From: Devosia equisanguinis
Lineage (GTDB): Bacteria; Pseudomonadota; Alphaproteobacteria; Rhizobiales; Devosiaceae
Length of the DNA: 64,000 bases
Direction: 5' to 3'
Assembly (NCBI RefSeq): GCF_900631955.1
Contig: NZ_UZWD01000015.1
Location: forward strand, 1-64,000
Under the pieces are notes generated by a model. The model did not search any database, was not told the DNA's origin, and saw nothing but the letters and a program-made list of their open reading frames with translations. Within the stretch, counting starts at the first letter, position 1; each line of letters starts with the position of its first letter. Made by a program: the position numbers and the translations under genes. This document shows, piece by piece, positions 19,656-29,647 of this stretch.

Positions 19656-20080
19656 CTGAATTTACGCCCGTGGCGTCGCTGCTTGGCGGCGCGCTGATTG
19701 GCCTGTCGGCCGTGTTGCTCATGGCGTTTCATGGCCGCATTGCCGGCATGACGGGAATTCTCTCAGGGCTCTTGCCGCCCTTCTCGAGCGATTGGGCCTG
19801 GCGCGCAGCGTTTATCGCCGGCGCCATCGTCGCCCCGCTGCTGGTCATGGCCGTGTCCGGCTTCACCGTCGATTATTCCAGCCCGGTGCCAATGCCGTGG
19901 ATCATTGCCAGCGGACTCGTCGTCGGGGTCGGGGTGTATTTCGGCTCGGGCTGCACCTCGGGTCATGGGGTGTGCGGCATCGCGCGGCTTTCCCCACGCT
20001 CCATCGTCGCCACCGCGGTTTTCCTCGGCGTTGCCATGCTGACCGTCTTCGTCATTCGTCACGTGCTGGGAGGCTTCTGA
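19652..20080 (+). CDS. YeeE/YedE-family sulfur transporter, first half
   Basis: 142-residue membrane protein of the YeeE/YedE (TsuA-like) family that moves thiosulfate or a related sulfur species. Carries the conserved cysteine-bearing motif GSGCTSGHGVCGIARLS at about residues 90-106. The start overlaps the previous stop (ATGA). It works with the next gene: the two together equal one full-length YeeE channel, a split arrangement common in alphaproteobacteria and Xanthomonas/Xylella bigR operons. Confidence 0.88.
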   Translation: MTEFTPVASLLGGALIGLSAVLLMAFHGRIAGMTGILSGLLPPFSSDWAWRAAFIAGAIVAPLLVMAVSGFTVDYSSPVPMPWIIASGLVVGVGVYFGSGCTSGHGVCGIARLSPRSIVATAVFLGVAMLTVFVIRHVLGGF

Positions 20081-20520
20081 TGCAGCGCACCATTCTTGCG
20101 GGCCTGATCGGCATCGTCTTCGGTACCGGCATTGCCGTTTCCGGCATGGCCAACCCGGCCAAGGTGCTTAATTTCTTCGACGTGGCCGGCACTTGGGACC
20201 CGTCGCTGCTGCTGGTCATGGCCTCAGCCCTCCTGGTCACGTCCATCGGTTATCGTTTCGTGCTGAGGCGGCCCAAGCCGGTGCTCGAAGCCAGGTTCCA
20301 CCTGCCCACCAACCGCCGGATCGACATGCCATTGATCGCCGGCGCGGCCGTGTTCGGGATCGGCTGGGGCATATCCGGGTTCTGCCCGGGTGGCGCCATT
20401 CCAGCCCTCGGCCTGGGGGAAGTAACGGCCTGGGCCTTTGTGGGCGCAATGATGGCCGGCATCTTCGCCGCTCGCACCCTGCGCCAATCGCTCGCCCAGC
20501 GCGCCACGCAATCCGCCTGA
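20080..20520 (+). CDS. YeeE/YedE-family sulfur transporter, second half
   Basis: 146-residue partner of the preceding gene. Motifs GTGIAVSGMANPAKVLNFFD and WGISGFCPGGAIPALGLG carry the second conserved cysteine of the YeeE fold. Start overlaps the previous stop as TGATG, so translation is coupled. Membrane segments: about four. Probably forms a heterodimeric channel with the first half, exporting or importing sulfite/thiosulfate for the oxidation steps encoded next. Confidence 0.88.
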   Translation: MQRTILAGLIGIVFGTGIAVSGMANPAKVLNFFDVAGTWDPSLLLVMASALLVTSIGYRFVLRRPKPVLEARFHLPTNRRIDMPLIAGAAVFGIGWGISGFCPGGAIPALGLGEVTAWAFVGAMMAGIFAARTLRQSLAQRATQSA

Positions 20521-20541
20521 CCCTTACCAAAGGAGCTTTTC

Positions 20542-21435
20542 ATGGCCAGTCTTGCTTTCACCCCCGACCTTTCGGTGAAGCCGGAAGTGACCGCTTTCTT
20601 CGACGCGCCAACCAACACCATTTCCTATGTGGTCAAGGACCCGAACTCCGAGGCCTGCGCGGTGATCGATTCGGTGATGGATATCGACTATGCCGCCGGG
20701 CGTATCACCTATGACGGCGCCGACCGGATCATCGCCTTCATTCGTGACAACGGGCTCAAGGTGGAATGGCTGATCGAGACGCATGTGCATGCCGATCACC
20801 TTTCGGGCGCGCCCTATATCCAGTCCAAAACCGGCGGCAAGCTGGCGATCGGGGAGAACATCACCATCGTCCAGGACACGTTTGGCAAGATCTTCAACGA
20901 AGGCACCGAATTTCAGCGCGATGGCTCGCAATTCGACCGCCTGCTCAAGGATGGCGACAGCTACCAGATTGGCTCACTGACCGCCCATACCATGCACACG
21001 CCTGGCCATACCCCCGCCTGCATGACCCATGTCATCGGTGACGCCGCCTTTGTCGGGGACACGCTATTCATGCCCGATGGCGGCTCGGCCCGCGCCGACT
21101 TTCCCGGTGGGGATGCGCGCACGCTTTACCGCTCCATCCAACGGGTCCTTCAACTGCCGCGGCAGATGCGGCTCTTCATGTGCCACGACTACGGTCCAAA
21201 CGGCCGTGATATCCAGTGGGAAACCACGGTCGGCGACGAAATCGACCACAATATCCATGTCGGCAAAGGCACCAGCGAGGACAGCTTTGTCAGCATGCGC
21301 GAAGCGCGCGACGCGACACTGGCCATGCCCAAGCTGATCATCCCGTCACTGCAGGTCAATATGCGCGCCGGTCAGCTGCCGCCCAAGGACAAGGATGGCA
21401 AGACCTTCCTCAAGGTGCCGGTCAACGGCCTCTAG
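20542..21435 (+). CDS. blh: Metallo-beta-lactamase-fold persulfide dioxygenase (Blh/ETHE1 type)
   Basis: 297-residue non-haem iron enzyme that oxidises glutathione persulfide to sulfite. The metal motif is ETHVHADHLSG (about residues 79-89), followed by HTPGHTPACM and GDTLFMPDGG, and the C-terminal MCHDY histidine. These, and the insertion KTGGKLAIGENI, match the Blh proteins of bigR operons rather than glyoxalase II. An AAGGAG site lies 8-10 bases before the start. Together with the sulfurtransferase-like next gene it carries the core chemistry of the operon. Confidence 0.88.
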   Translation: MASLAFTPDLSVKPEVTAFFDAPTNTISYVVKDPNSEACAVIDSVMDIDYAAGRITYDGADRIIAFIRDNGLKVEWLIETHVHADHLSGAPYIQSKTGGKLAIGENITIVQDTFGKIFNEGTEFQRDGSQFDRLLKDGDSYQIGSLTAHTMHTPGHTPACMTHVIGDAAFVGDTLFMPDGGSARADFPGGDARTLYRSIQRVLQLPRQMRLFMCHDYGPNGRDIQWETTVGDEIDHNIHVGKGTSEDSFVSMREARDATLAMPKLIIPSLQVNMRAGQLPPKDKDGKTFLKVPVNGL

Positions 21436-21453
21436 CACGCGACCGCCCAAACC

Positions 21454-21813
21454 ATGTTCTCCTTCTTCAAGCCCAAGAGCAAATCGATGACTATCCGCAA
21501 GATCAGCGACGACTTCTCGGCCACCGGCCAGATCACGCCCGACCAGGTCAAGGCCACGGCCGAAGCCGGCTTCAAATCCATCCTCTGTGCCCGCCCTGAT
21601 GACGAAGAACCCGGCCAGCCCAGTTTCGCCGACGTGGCCAAGGCGGCCGAGGAGCAAGGGATCGCCATCGTGCATGTCCCGGTCTCGGGCATGCTGGGCG
21701 AAGGCCAGATCATCCGCTTCCATGATGCCTGGGCGAGCATGCCCAAGCCGATGCTGGGCTATTGCCGCTCCGGTGCCCGGGCCGGCAGCCTCTATGCCAC
21801 ACTGAACCAATAG
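21454..21813 (+). CDS. DUF442/TIGR01244-family phosphatase-fold sulfurtransferase
   Basis: 119-residue protein with a tyrosine-phosphatase/rhodanese-like fold: MTIRKISDDFSATGQI, ARPDDEEPGQPSFADV and the active-site loop GYCRSGARAGSLY near the C-terminus with a nucleophilic cysteine. In many genomes the domain is fused to the persulfide dioxygenase; here it follows as a separate gene by 18 bases. Likely transfers sulfane sulfur to or from glutathione or thiosulfate. A start at the internal Met12 (21487) gives the usual family length (about 108 residues) and may be the true one. Confidence 0.8.
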   Translation: MFSFFKPKSKSMTIRKISDDFSATGQITPDQVKATAEAGFKSILCARPDDEEPGQPSFADVAKAAEEQGIAIVHVPVSGMLGEGQIIRFHDAWASMPKPMLGYCRSGARAGSLYATLNQ

Positions 21814-21864
21814 CCCCATGCCCGACCACAGGCCCATTGTGGTGCACAGACAGAGTATCGAGCG

Positions 21865-23607
21865 GTGCGCTTGCAGTCCTATTTCCCCATCCTTACTTGG
21901 GGCCGCAGCTATAACAGGCAGACGCTGACCAGCGATCTGATAGCGGCGGTGATCGTCACCATCATGCTGATCCCGCAATCGCTGGCCTATGCGCTGCTGG
22001 CCGGCCTGCCGCCGGAAGTGGGTTTATACGCCTCGATCCTGCCGCTGCTGGCCTATGCGGTTTTCGGCACGTCGTCGGCACTCGCAGTGGGTCCGGTGGC
22101 GGTGGTATCGCTGATGACCGCCAGCGCGGTCGGCCGCATCGCCGCAGAAGGCAGCGTGGATTATGCCAGCGCCGCCATCATGCTGGCCCTGCTCTCTGGG
22201 GTCATGCTGACCATGATGGGCCTGTTCAGGCTCGGCTTTGTCGCCAATTTTCTATCCCATCCGGTGATCTCCGGCTTCATCACCGCATCGGGCATCATCA
22301 TCGCCACCAGCCAGATAGGAGGCCTCTTCGGTATCAAGACCGAGGGCCACACCCTCCCCGAGCTTGTCATCTCCATCTGGACCAATCTGGGCGCTATAAA
22401 TCTCTGGACCCTGGCCGTGGGCGCCGTCGCGCTGGCACTGCTGCTATGGATCCGGCTCGATCTCAAGAACTGGCTGGCTCGCCTGGGCATTCCCAAAAGT
22501 GTCGCGACCGTCCTGGTGCGCGCCGGGCCAGTCCTGGTGGTTTTTCTCACCATGGCCTGGTCGGTTGGCATGGATCTGGGCGCAAAGGGTGTGGCGCTGG
22601 TGGGCGATGTCCCGCAGGGTCTGCCGATGCTGAGCATGCCCAACCTTGATCTCGGCGTGATCAACCAGCTCGCACTGCCCGCACTCATCATTTCCATCGT
22701 CGGCTTTGTCGAATCCATCTCCGTGGCGCAGACGCTCGCCGCCAAGCGGCGGGAGCGCATAGCGCCCAATCAGGAACTGATCGGCCTCGGCGCCTCCAAT
22801 ATCGCCGCAGCACTTGGTGGCGGCTATCCGGTGACCGGCGGCTTCGCGCGCTCGGTGGTCAATTTCGACGCCGGCGCCGCGACGCCGGCGGCCGGCGCCT
22901 TCACCGCCATCGGCATTGCCTTGGCCACCCTGCTGTTGACGCCGTTCCTCGCCATCCTGCCCAAGGCGACCCTGGCCGCAACCATCGTCATTGCGGTTTT
23001 GACGTTAGTGGATTTCTCTATCCTCAAGCGCGCCTGGACCTATTCGCGCGCGGACTTTGCCGCTGTCGCCATCACCATGGTCGGCACACTGCTGCTGGGC
23101 GTAGAAACCGGCATCGCTTTGGGCGTTGGCGCCTCGATCCTGGTGTTTCTCTACCGTTCCTCGGTGCCGCATGCCGCCATTGTCGGGCAGGTGCCGGGAA
23201 CCGAGCACTATCGCAACGTCAAGCGCCACAAGGTGGACACCGTCCCCGGCGTCATTTCCATTCGCGTCGACGAAAGCCTCTACTTCGCCAATGCCCGCTA
23301 TCTGGAGGATCTGGTGCTGCAACAGGTTGCGGACCATCCCGGCATCACCGACATTGTGCTGATGTGCTCGGCGGTGAACACTATCGACATGTCGGCACTC
23401 GAAAGCCTCGAGGCCATCGCGCATCGGCTGCACGACATCGGCATTGCACTGCACCTGTCGGAAGTGAAGGGGCCGGTGATGGATAAGCTGGAGCGCACGG
23501 ACTTTATCGCCCATCTTGCCGGGGTTCATCTCAGCCAGCATCAGGCCATGCAAGCGATTGCCGCGCACCGCCTGCGTACAACAGGTGAAGAAGGGGAAGC
23601 GGCATGA
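21865..23607 (+). CDS. SulP-family sulfate/anion permease with STAS domain
   Basis: 580-residue SLC26/SulP transporter begun by a GTG codon. Signature IPQSLAYALLAGLPPEVGLYASI near residue 40 and eleven to twelve hydrophobic segments up to about 410, then a cytoplasmic STAS domain (about 430-560, ISIRVDESLYFANARY). Positioned after the persulfide oxidation genes, it probably exports sulfite/sulfate made from sulfide, or imports sulfate. Its stop overlaps the start of trxC. Confidence 0.9.
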   Translation: MRLQSYFPILTWGRSYNRQTLTSDLIAAVIVTIMLIPQSLAYALLAGLPPEVGLYASILPLLAYAVFGTSSALAVGPVAVVSLMTASAVGRIAAEGSVDYASAAIMLALLSGVMLTMMGLFRLGFVANFLSHPVISGFITASGIIIATSQIGGLFGIKTEGHTLPELVISIWTNLGAINLWTLAVGAVALALLLWIRLDLKNWLARLGIPKSVATVLVRAGPVLVVFLTMAWSVGMDLGAKGVALVGDVPQGLPMLSMPNLDLGVINQLALPALIISIVGFVESISVAQTLAAKRRERIAPNQELIGLGASNIAAALGGGYPVTGGFARSVVNFDAGAATPAAGAFTAIGIALATLLLTPFLAILPKATLAATIVIAVLTLVDFSILKRAWTYSRADFAAVAITMVGTLLLGVETGIALGVGASILVFLYRSSVPHAAIVGQVPGTEHYRNVKRHKVDTVPGVISIRVDESLYFANARYLEDLVLQQVADHPGITDIVLMCSAVNTIDMSALESLEAIAHRLHDIGIALHLSEVKGPVMDKLERTDFIAHLAGVHLSQHQAMQAIAAHRLRTTGEEGEAA

Positions 23608-24032
23608 CCAATATCGTCTGCTCGGCCTGTGGGGCCACCAACCGCATTGGCGTTGACAAAGCGATGGCGCGCGGCAAATGCGGGCGCTGCGGCAAGGCGC
23701 TGTTCTCGGGCACTCCGGCCGACGTGCCAGCCGCCATTCTCGAAAAGCAAATCGCCAAATCCGACATTCCAGTGGTGGTCGACGTCTGGGCGCCCTGGTG
23801 CGGACCATGCCGTGTCATGGGACCGCAATTCGAAGCGGCAGCGCGTGCGGCAGAGCCGGAGATGCGCTTCGTCAAGCTCAATTCCGACGACAATCAGGCG
23901 CTTGCAGGTCAGCTTGGTATTCGGGGCATCCCGACCATGATCCTGTTCAAGAACGGCAAGGAAGCGGGCCGCGTCTCCGGCGCCATGTCGAGCACCGACA
24001 TTGTGAACTGGGCCCGCCAGACAGCGCGTTAA
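23604..24032 (+). CDS. trxC: Thioredoxin 2 (TrxC) with N-terminal zinc finger
   Basis: 142 residues. An N-terminal zinc ribbon with two CxxC pairs (Cys6/Cys9 and Cys26/Cys29) precedes a thioredoxin domain with active site WAPWCGPC (Cys66, Cys69). This is the TrxC form, a cytosolic reductant resistant to oxidative stress. As the last gene of the sulfide operon (ATGA overlap with the SulP gene) it may reduce persulfidated proteins. Confidence 0.93.
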   Translation: MTNIVCSACGATNRIGVDKAMARGKCGRCGKALFSGTPADVPAAILEKQIAKSDIPVVVDVWAPWCGPCRVMGPQFEAAARAAEPEMRFVKLNSDDNQALAGQLGIRGIPTMILFKNGKEAGRVSGAMSSTDIVNWARQTAR

Positions 24033-24360
24033 GGCGCTGCACCCGAGCGCCTGATCACGGCACCAACCAGGCGCATTTTTGAACTAGACTCAAAATCATT
24101 GGGTCAAACAGCAAGATATTTTTGCGCCGTATCAGGATAAGTACGTATAGCGGACAAAATCGCCGCTGACGACGCAGTTCACGACAAGCAAAGGATATGT
24201 CGACAAAACGAATTGATTTGCGCAAAAACGATGCAACATTCGATTCTCAATTTGAACAAAGCAGCCGATCCTCATGGCCTGGCCTCCCCTGAACTGCGAA
24301 GCGCCGTCCCATTTCTGTCTCATCGCATTTGGGCGTGCAGGGTCGTGACGAGGACCTGAA
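24033..24360. other. AT-rich intergenic region before XRE-cupin regulator
   Basis: 328 bases. A short GGCGCT/AGCGCC hairpin without T-run (24033-24051) follows trxC. The rest is more AT-rich than its surroundings and probably holds the promoter of the next gene. No coding frame or RNA gene is recognisable. Confidence 0.4.
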
Positions 24361-24957
24361 ATGGCCATCGAAGTCACCCTATCGCCGGACCTTGAGAAGG
24401 CGACAGCCGCTATGCTGAATGCCATCGGCATGCGTATTCGTGCGGCGCGGCGGACGCGCAAGCTGACCCTGCAGGCGCTTTCGGCGACATCGGGCCTCAG
24501 CACCTCCATGCTCAGCCTCGTCGAACGCGGCCGTGCGTCCCCCTCCATTGCCTCGCTGATGGTGATCGCCAGCGCGCTCGAACTGACCGTGCCGGACCTG
24601 CTGGTGGCCGACCCGAACGGCGAGGAAACAATTGTCACACGCGCCGGCAAGGGCCGCCATGTCGAGACGCCCGAGCACATGGTCACGCAATTGCTCAAGC
24701 AGGACCGTGCCAGCGGCGTTTCGGTCTCGCTGACCCATTTTGCCGCACGCGGCGGCGGCAACGAGTCGCCAGCGTCGCATGACGGTTTTGAATATGGTTA
24801 CGTGCTCGACGGCGTTCTATCCGTCGAAGTGGATGGCGCCGTTCACGACCTGGGCCCCGGTGACCTCATTGCCTATCAGGCGCGCCGGATGCACAGGATC
24901 TGGAACCCAGGCGACGTTGAAACACGCGCACTTTGGTTCAATCTCGAGCACGAATAG
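24361..24957 (+). CDS. XRE-family regulator with cupin domain
   Basis: 198 residues: an N-terminal helix-turn-helix (about 20-75, LTLQALSATSGLSTSMLSLVERGRASPS) and a C-terminal cupin barrel (about 110-195) with GYVLDGVLSVEVDGAVHDLGPGD and the NPGDVETRALWF strand. Proteins of this layout (PuuR/SutR-like) bind a small molecule in the cupin and control transport or catabolic genes. The GH3 gene begins 236 bases downstream on the same strand and is the nearest possible target, but no operator is evident. Confidence 0.85.
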   Translation: MAIEVTLSPDLEKATAAMLNAIGMRIRAARRTRKLTLQALSATSGLSTSMLSLVERGRASPSIASLMVIASALELTVPDLLVADPNGEETIVTRAGKGRHVETPEHMVTQLLKQDRASGVSVSLTHFAARGGGNESPASHDGFEYGYVLDGVLSVEVDGAVHDLGPGDLIAYQARRMHRIWNPGDVETRALWFNLEHE

Positions 24958-25193
24958 CGCCAGCCTCTGCCTGGCGGAGCTTTCAACCCCATCGACAGTC
25001 ATGGCCCATACTAGGCTCGGTCGCGGTCAGCGCGTCGCCATAGAGCCTGGTGTTGGCCGGACGCTGCACTTGCCGCGTGGTACGGAGCCGAAAGCGTGCG
25101 CGAAACCATGGGCAAAAGGCTGAAGAACGTGCTTCGCCAGACCTTCAAAACCCTCTATCAAACACCGGCCAGCTCGGCCAAGGGAGGACAATC

Positions 25194-27656
25194 ATGAGCA
25201 ATTCCGAACGCATCGAACAGCTTCTGGCCAGCATGACGCTGGAGGAGAAGGTGTCCATCCTCTCGGGCGAAGATTTCTGGAGCGTGCCTGCCGTCGATCG
25301 ATTGGGTATCGGCAAGCTGCGGGTGACCGACGGCCCCAATGGGGCGCGCGGCGGCGGCTCCCTGGTTGGCGGGGTGAAGTCCGCCAGTTTCCCGGTCGGC
25401 ATCGCGCTGGGATCGACCTGGAATGTGGCGCTGCTCGAAGAGATCGGCGCCGCACTGGCCGAGGAAGTCAAATCCAAGAACGCTCATATGCTTTTGGCGC
25501 CCACCGTCAACATCCACCGTTCGGTGACCAATGGGCGCAATTTCGAATGCTATTCGGAAGACCCGTTCCTCACCGCCGAACTGGCCGTGGGCTATATCAA
25601 GGGGCTGCAGGATCGGGGAATTGGCGCCACCATCAAGCATTTTGTCGGCAATGAAAGCGAGATCGAGCGTACCACGATCTCAAGCGAAATCGACGAACGG
25701 GCGCTGCGCGAAATCTACCTTTTGCCGTTCGAGGCAGCCGTCAAGAAAGCCGGCACTTGGGGCGTCATGAGCTCTTATAACCGGCTCAACGGCACCTTCA
25801 CCTCCGAGCACAACTGGCTCCTCGGCACTGTGCTGCGCGACGAATGGGGTTATGACGGCATCGTCATGTCCGATTGGTTCGGCAGCCACTCGACCGCCGA
25901 AACCGTCATTGCCGGACTCGACCTTGAAATGCCGGGGCCAACGCGTGACCGCGGGCAGAAGCTGGTCGATGCCGTCAAGGCCGGAACGGTCAACCAGGAC
26001 ATTCTCGATCGGCGTGTGCTGGCCATGCTGCGCCTGATGGACCGCGTCGGCTCGCTCGACGATCATCGTCCCCATGCCGAACGCGCCGACGACCGGCCGG
26101 AGACGCGCGCCTTGATCCGCCGCGCCGGTGCCGAGGCCGCCGTACTCCTCAAGAACGAGGGCGTACTGCCTCTCGCCGGCACCGGCACGATCGCGGTGAT
26201 CGGCCCCAATGCCAAGACCGCACAGATCATGGGCGGCGGCAGCGCCCAACTCAATGCCCATTACCGCATCTCGCCCTGGCAGGGCCTGGTCTCGGCGGTC
26301 GGCGAAAACCGGCTCCGCTACGCGCCCGGCTGCACCAATGACCGCTTCCAGCCGGTGCTGCGCGGTCCATTTGATGCCGAGTATTTCGACAATGAGACGC
26401 TCAGCGGCACGCCTGTTTATGTCGGCACACAGGAAGACGCGCAGACCTTCTGGATCGGCCGCGTCGCCGAGGGCAAGGTAGACCCGCTGCACTTCTCGGT
26501 CCGATTGACCGGCCACTTCAAGCCCGAGCACAGCGGCGCGCACAATCTGGGCATTTATGCTGCGGGCTTTGCCAAGGCCTATGTGGACGGCAAGCTCATC
26601 GCCGATGCTTGGACCAACTGGAGCAAGGGCCGCACCTTCTTCGAGGAAGGCTGCGATGAGGTGGTCGGGTCGGTGATGCTGGAGGCCGGTCGCGCCCATG
26701 AGGTGGTGATCGAATTCGCCACCAAGGATTTCTCGACCCTTGGCCTCGCCGCATTGGCCTGTGGCATCGGCTATCCGCTGGGCGATGCGGCGATTGCCGA
26801 AGCAGTAGGGGCCGCCAGCGGTGCTGAAGTCGCCATCCTCTTTGTCGGCCGCAATGGCGAATGGGACACCGAGGGCAGCGACCTGCAGTCGATCACCCTG
26901 CCCGGGCGGCAGGATGAGCTGGTGGCGGCCGTCGCCAAGGCCAATCCCCGCACCATCGTCGTGCTGCAGACCGGTGGGCCGGTGGAAATGCCCTGGATTG
27001 GCTCGGTGGCCGCCGTGCTCGAAGCCTGGTATCCCGGCCAGGAGGCCGGCAATGCCATCGCGGACGTGCTGACCGGCGCGGCAGAGCCCAGCGGTCGCCT
27101 GCCACAGACCTTTCCGGTGCGCTGGTCCGACAATCCCGCCCATAGCCAGGACCGCGAGGTCTATCCGGGCCTCGAGGGCAAGGTGCGCTACGAAGAAGGC
27201 ATTTTCGTCGGCTATCGCCATTATGACAAGCTGGGTCTGACCCCGCTCTACCCCTTCGGCTTCGGCCTCGGCTACACTCAATTCGCCCTGTCGGATCTCG
27301 TGGTCGATGACAGTGACTTCGAGAGCGACGGCGTGGTCAATGTTGCGGTCAGGCTGACCAATACCGGGGCGCGCGAGGGCTCAAGCGTGGTGCAGCTTTA
27401 CGTCAGCGACGCTGAAGCCTCGGCGCCGCGTCCGGCCAAGGAGCTCAAGGCGTTTGCCAAGATCAAGCTGGAGGCCGGCGCCTCCACAACTGTCTCGCTG
27501 GCGCTCGATGCCCGCAGCTTCGCGTTCTTCGACACCCATGCCAAAGTCTGGCTGGTCGAGGCGGGTGCATTCACCATTCATGTAGGCCTGTGCTCGACCG
27601 ACCTGCCATTGCAGCAGCAGATCACCCGCAAGAGCGCGCTGACACTGCCGCTCTAA
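25194..27656 (+). CDS. GH3 beta-glucosidase with PA14 insert
   Basis: 820 residues in the order GH3 N-terminal barrel (about 25-300), GH3 C-terminal domain interrupted by a PA14 carbohydrate-binding insert (about 390-520), and a fibronectin-III-like C-terminal domain (about 735-805). The nucleophile is Asp227 in VMSDWFGSH. There is no signal peptide, so it acts on sugars already imported. The start MSNSERIEQ follows an AGGGAGG site. The adjoining, convergently transcribed sugar ABC transporter makes a beta-linked oligosaccharide a likely substrate. The specificity (gluco-, xylo- or other) is not readable. Confidence 0.92.
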   Translation: MSNSERIEQLLASMTLEEKVSILSGEDFWSVPAVDRLGIGKLRVTDGPNGARGGGSLVGGVKSASFPVGIALGSTWNVALLEEIGAALAEEVKSKNAHMLLAPTVNIHRSVTNGRNFECYSEDPFLTAELAVGYIKGLQDRGIGATIKHFVGNESEIERTTISSEIDERALREIYLLPFEAAVKKAGTWGVMSSYNRLNGTFTSEHNWLLGTVLRDEWGYDGIVMSDWFGSHSTAETVIAGLDLEMPGPTRDRGQKLVDAVKAGTVNQDILDRRVLAMLRLMDRVGSLDDHRPHAERADDRPETRALIRRAGAEAAVLLKNEGVLPLAGTGTIAVIGPNAKTAQIMGGGSAQLNAHYRISPWQGLVSAVGENRLRYAPGCTNDRFQPVLRGPFDAEYFDNETLSGTPVYVGTQEDAQTFWIGRVAEGKVDPLHFSVRLTGHFKPEHSGAHNLGIYAAGFAKAYVDGKLIADAWTNWSKGRTFFEEGCDEVVGSVMLEAGRAHEVVIEFATKDFSTLGLAALACGIGYPLGDAAIAEAVGAASGAEVAILFVGRNGEWDTEGSDLQSITLPGRQDELVAAVAKANPRTIVVLQTGGPVEMPWIGSVAAVLEAWYPGQEAGNAIADVLTGAAEPSGRLPQTFPVRWSDNPAHSQDREVYPGLEGKVRYEEGIFVGYRHYDKLGLTPLYPFGFGLGYTQFALSDLVVDDSDFESDGVVNVAVRLTNTGAREGSSVVQLYVSDAEASAPRPAKELKAFAKIKLEAGASTTVSLALDARSFAFFDTHAKVWLVEAGAFTIHVGLCSTDLPLQQQITRKSALTLPL

Positions 27657-27674
27657 AACGCGGAGAAACACAAC

Positions 27675-27707
27675 GGCCGTGGCCTGGGATTTTCCCATGC
27701 CACGGCC
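27675..27707. terminator. Terminator between GH3 gene and sugar ABC operon
   Basis: Perfect 9-bp stem GGCCGTGGC/GCCACGGCC with a 15-base loop, lying between two convergent stop codons. A weak T-stretch on the plus side suggests it ends the GH3 transcript and may also act on the opposite strand. Confidence 0.65.
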
Positions 27708-27737
27708 ACTTCATTTTCAGCTGACGGGATAAGTCCG

Positions 27738-28808
<1,071 letters not shown>

Positions 28809-28822
28809 TTCGGAAACTCCTG

Positions 28823-29647
28823 TTAGCCCTTCACCGCGCCCTGCATCAGGGCGGCGACGAATTGGCGCTGGAAGAGAAGGAAGAGTGCGATGGTGGGCGC
28901 GAGGATCAGCAGCGCGCCGGCGCAGAGCAGCGGAATGTCAGTGCCCCACTGCCCCTGGAAGGCGCCGAGGGCGCCGGCCATGGTGCGTTGCATCGGGTCC
29001 TGCACCAAGACGACGGGCAGCAGGAACTGGTTCCAGGTCCACAGGAACAGCAGGATGGTCAGCGACATGATGGCGGGACGCGCCAGCGGCACCTGCACCA
29101 TCCAGAATTCCTTCCAGCGGGTGGCGCCGTCGAGCTGCGCGGCCTCGGTCAGGTCATGCGGCACGTTGAGGAAGTGGGCGCGCATCCAGTAGACACCGAA
29201 GGGCATATAGAGCCCGATCAGCGGTAGGATGATCGCGAAGCGCGTATTGAGCAGGCCCAGCGCCCGCACTTCGTAATAGAGGGGTGTGATCACAGCCTCG
29301 AAGGGCAACGTCAGCCCGAAGACAAAGAGCAGGTAGAGCCACTTGTATTTATTGGTGGTGAGCTTGGCCAGGCCATAGCCCGCCATGGTGGCGATCAGCA
29401 CCGAGATCGGCACCACGCCCAGCACGATCAGCACGCTGGAGAGCAGCAGCTGGTCCATCTTGGAGACTTCGAAGGCGCGAACGAAATTGCCCCATTGCGG
29501 ATCGGCGGGCCATTGCAAGCCATTGGGATAAGTCCCCTGCGGCGCCAAAGCGGCAGAGAGCATGGCGAGGAAGGGCAGCAGGGTGATGACCATCAACAGG
29601 ACGATCAGCCCGCGCGCCACCAGCGTATTGGAATGCGTCGTCTTCAT
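28823..29647 (-). CDS. Sugar ABC transporter permease (MalG type)
   Basis: 274-residue inner-membrane subunit with six hydrophobic segments and the EAA loop ([26 protein letters not shown]) that docks onto the ATPase. The start MKTTHSNTL overlaps the previous permease's stop by four bases; an alternative start seven codons upstream is less likely. With the adjacent permease it forms the heterodimeric CUT1 channel. Confidence 0.92.
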   Translation of the reverse strand: MKTTHSNTLVARGLIVLLMVITLLPFLAMLSAALAPQGTYPNGLQWPADPQWGNFVRAFEVSKMDQLLLSSVLIVLGVVPISVLIATMAGYGLAKLTTNKYKWLYLLFVFGLTLPFEAVITPLYYEVRALGLLNTRFAIILPLIGLYMPFGVYWMRAHFLNVPHDLTEAAQLDGATRWKEFWMVQVPLARPAIMSLTILLFLWTWNQFLLPVVLVQDPMQRTMAGALGAFQGQWGTDIPLLCAGALLILAPTIALFLLFQRQFVAALMQGAVKG

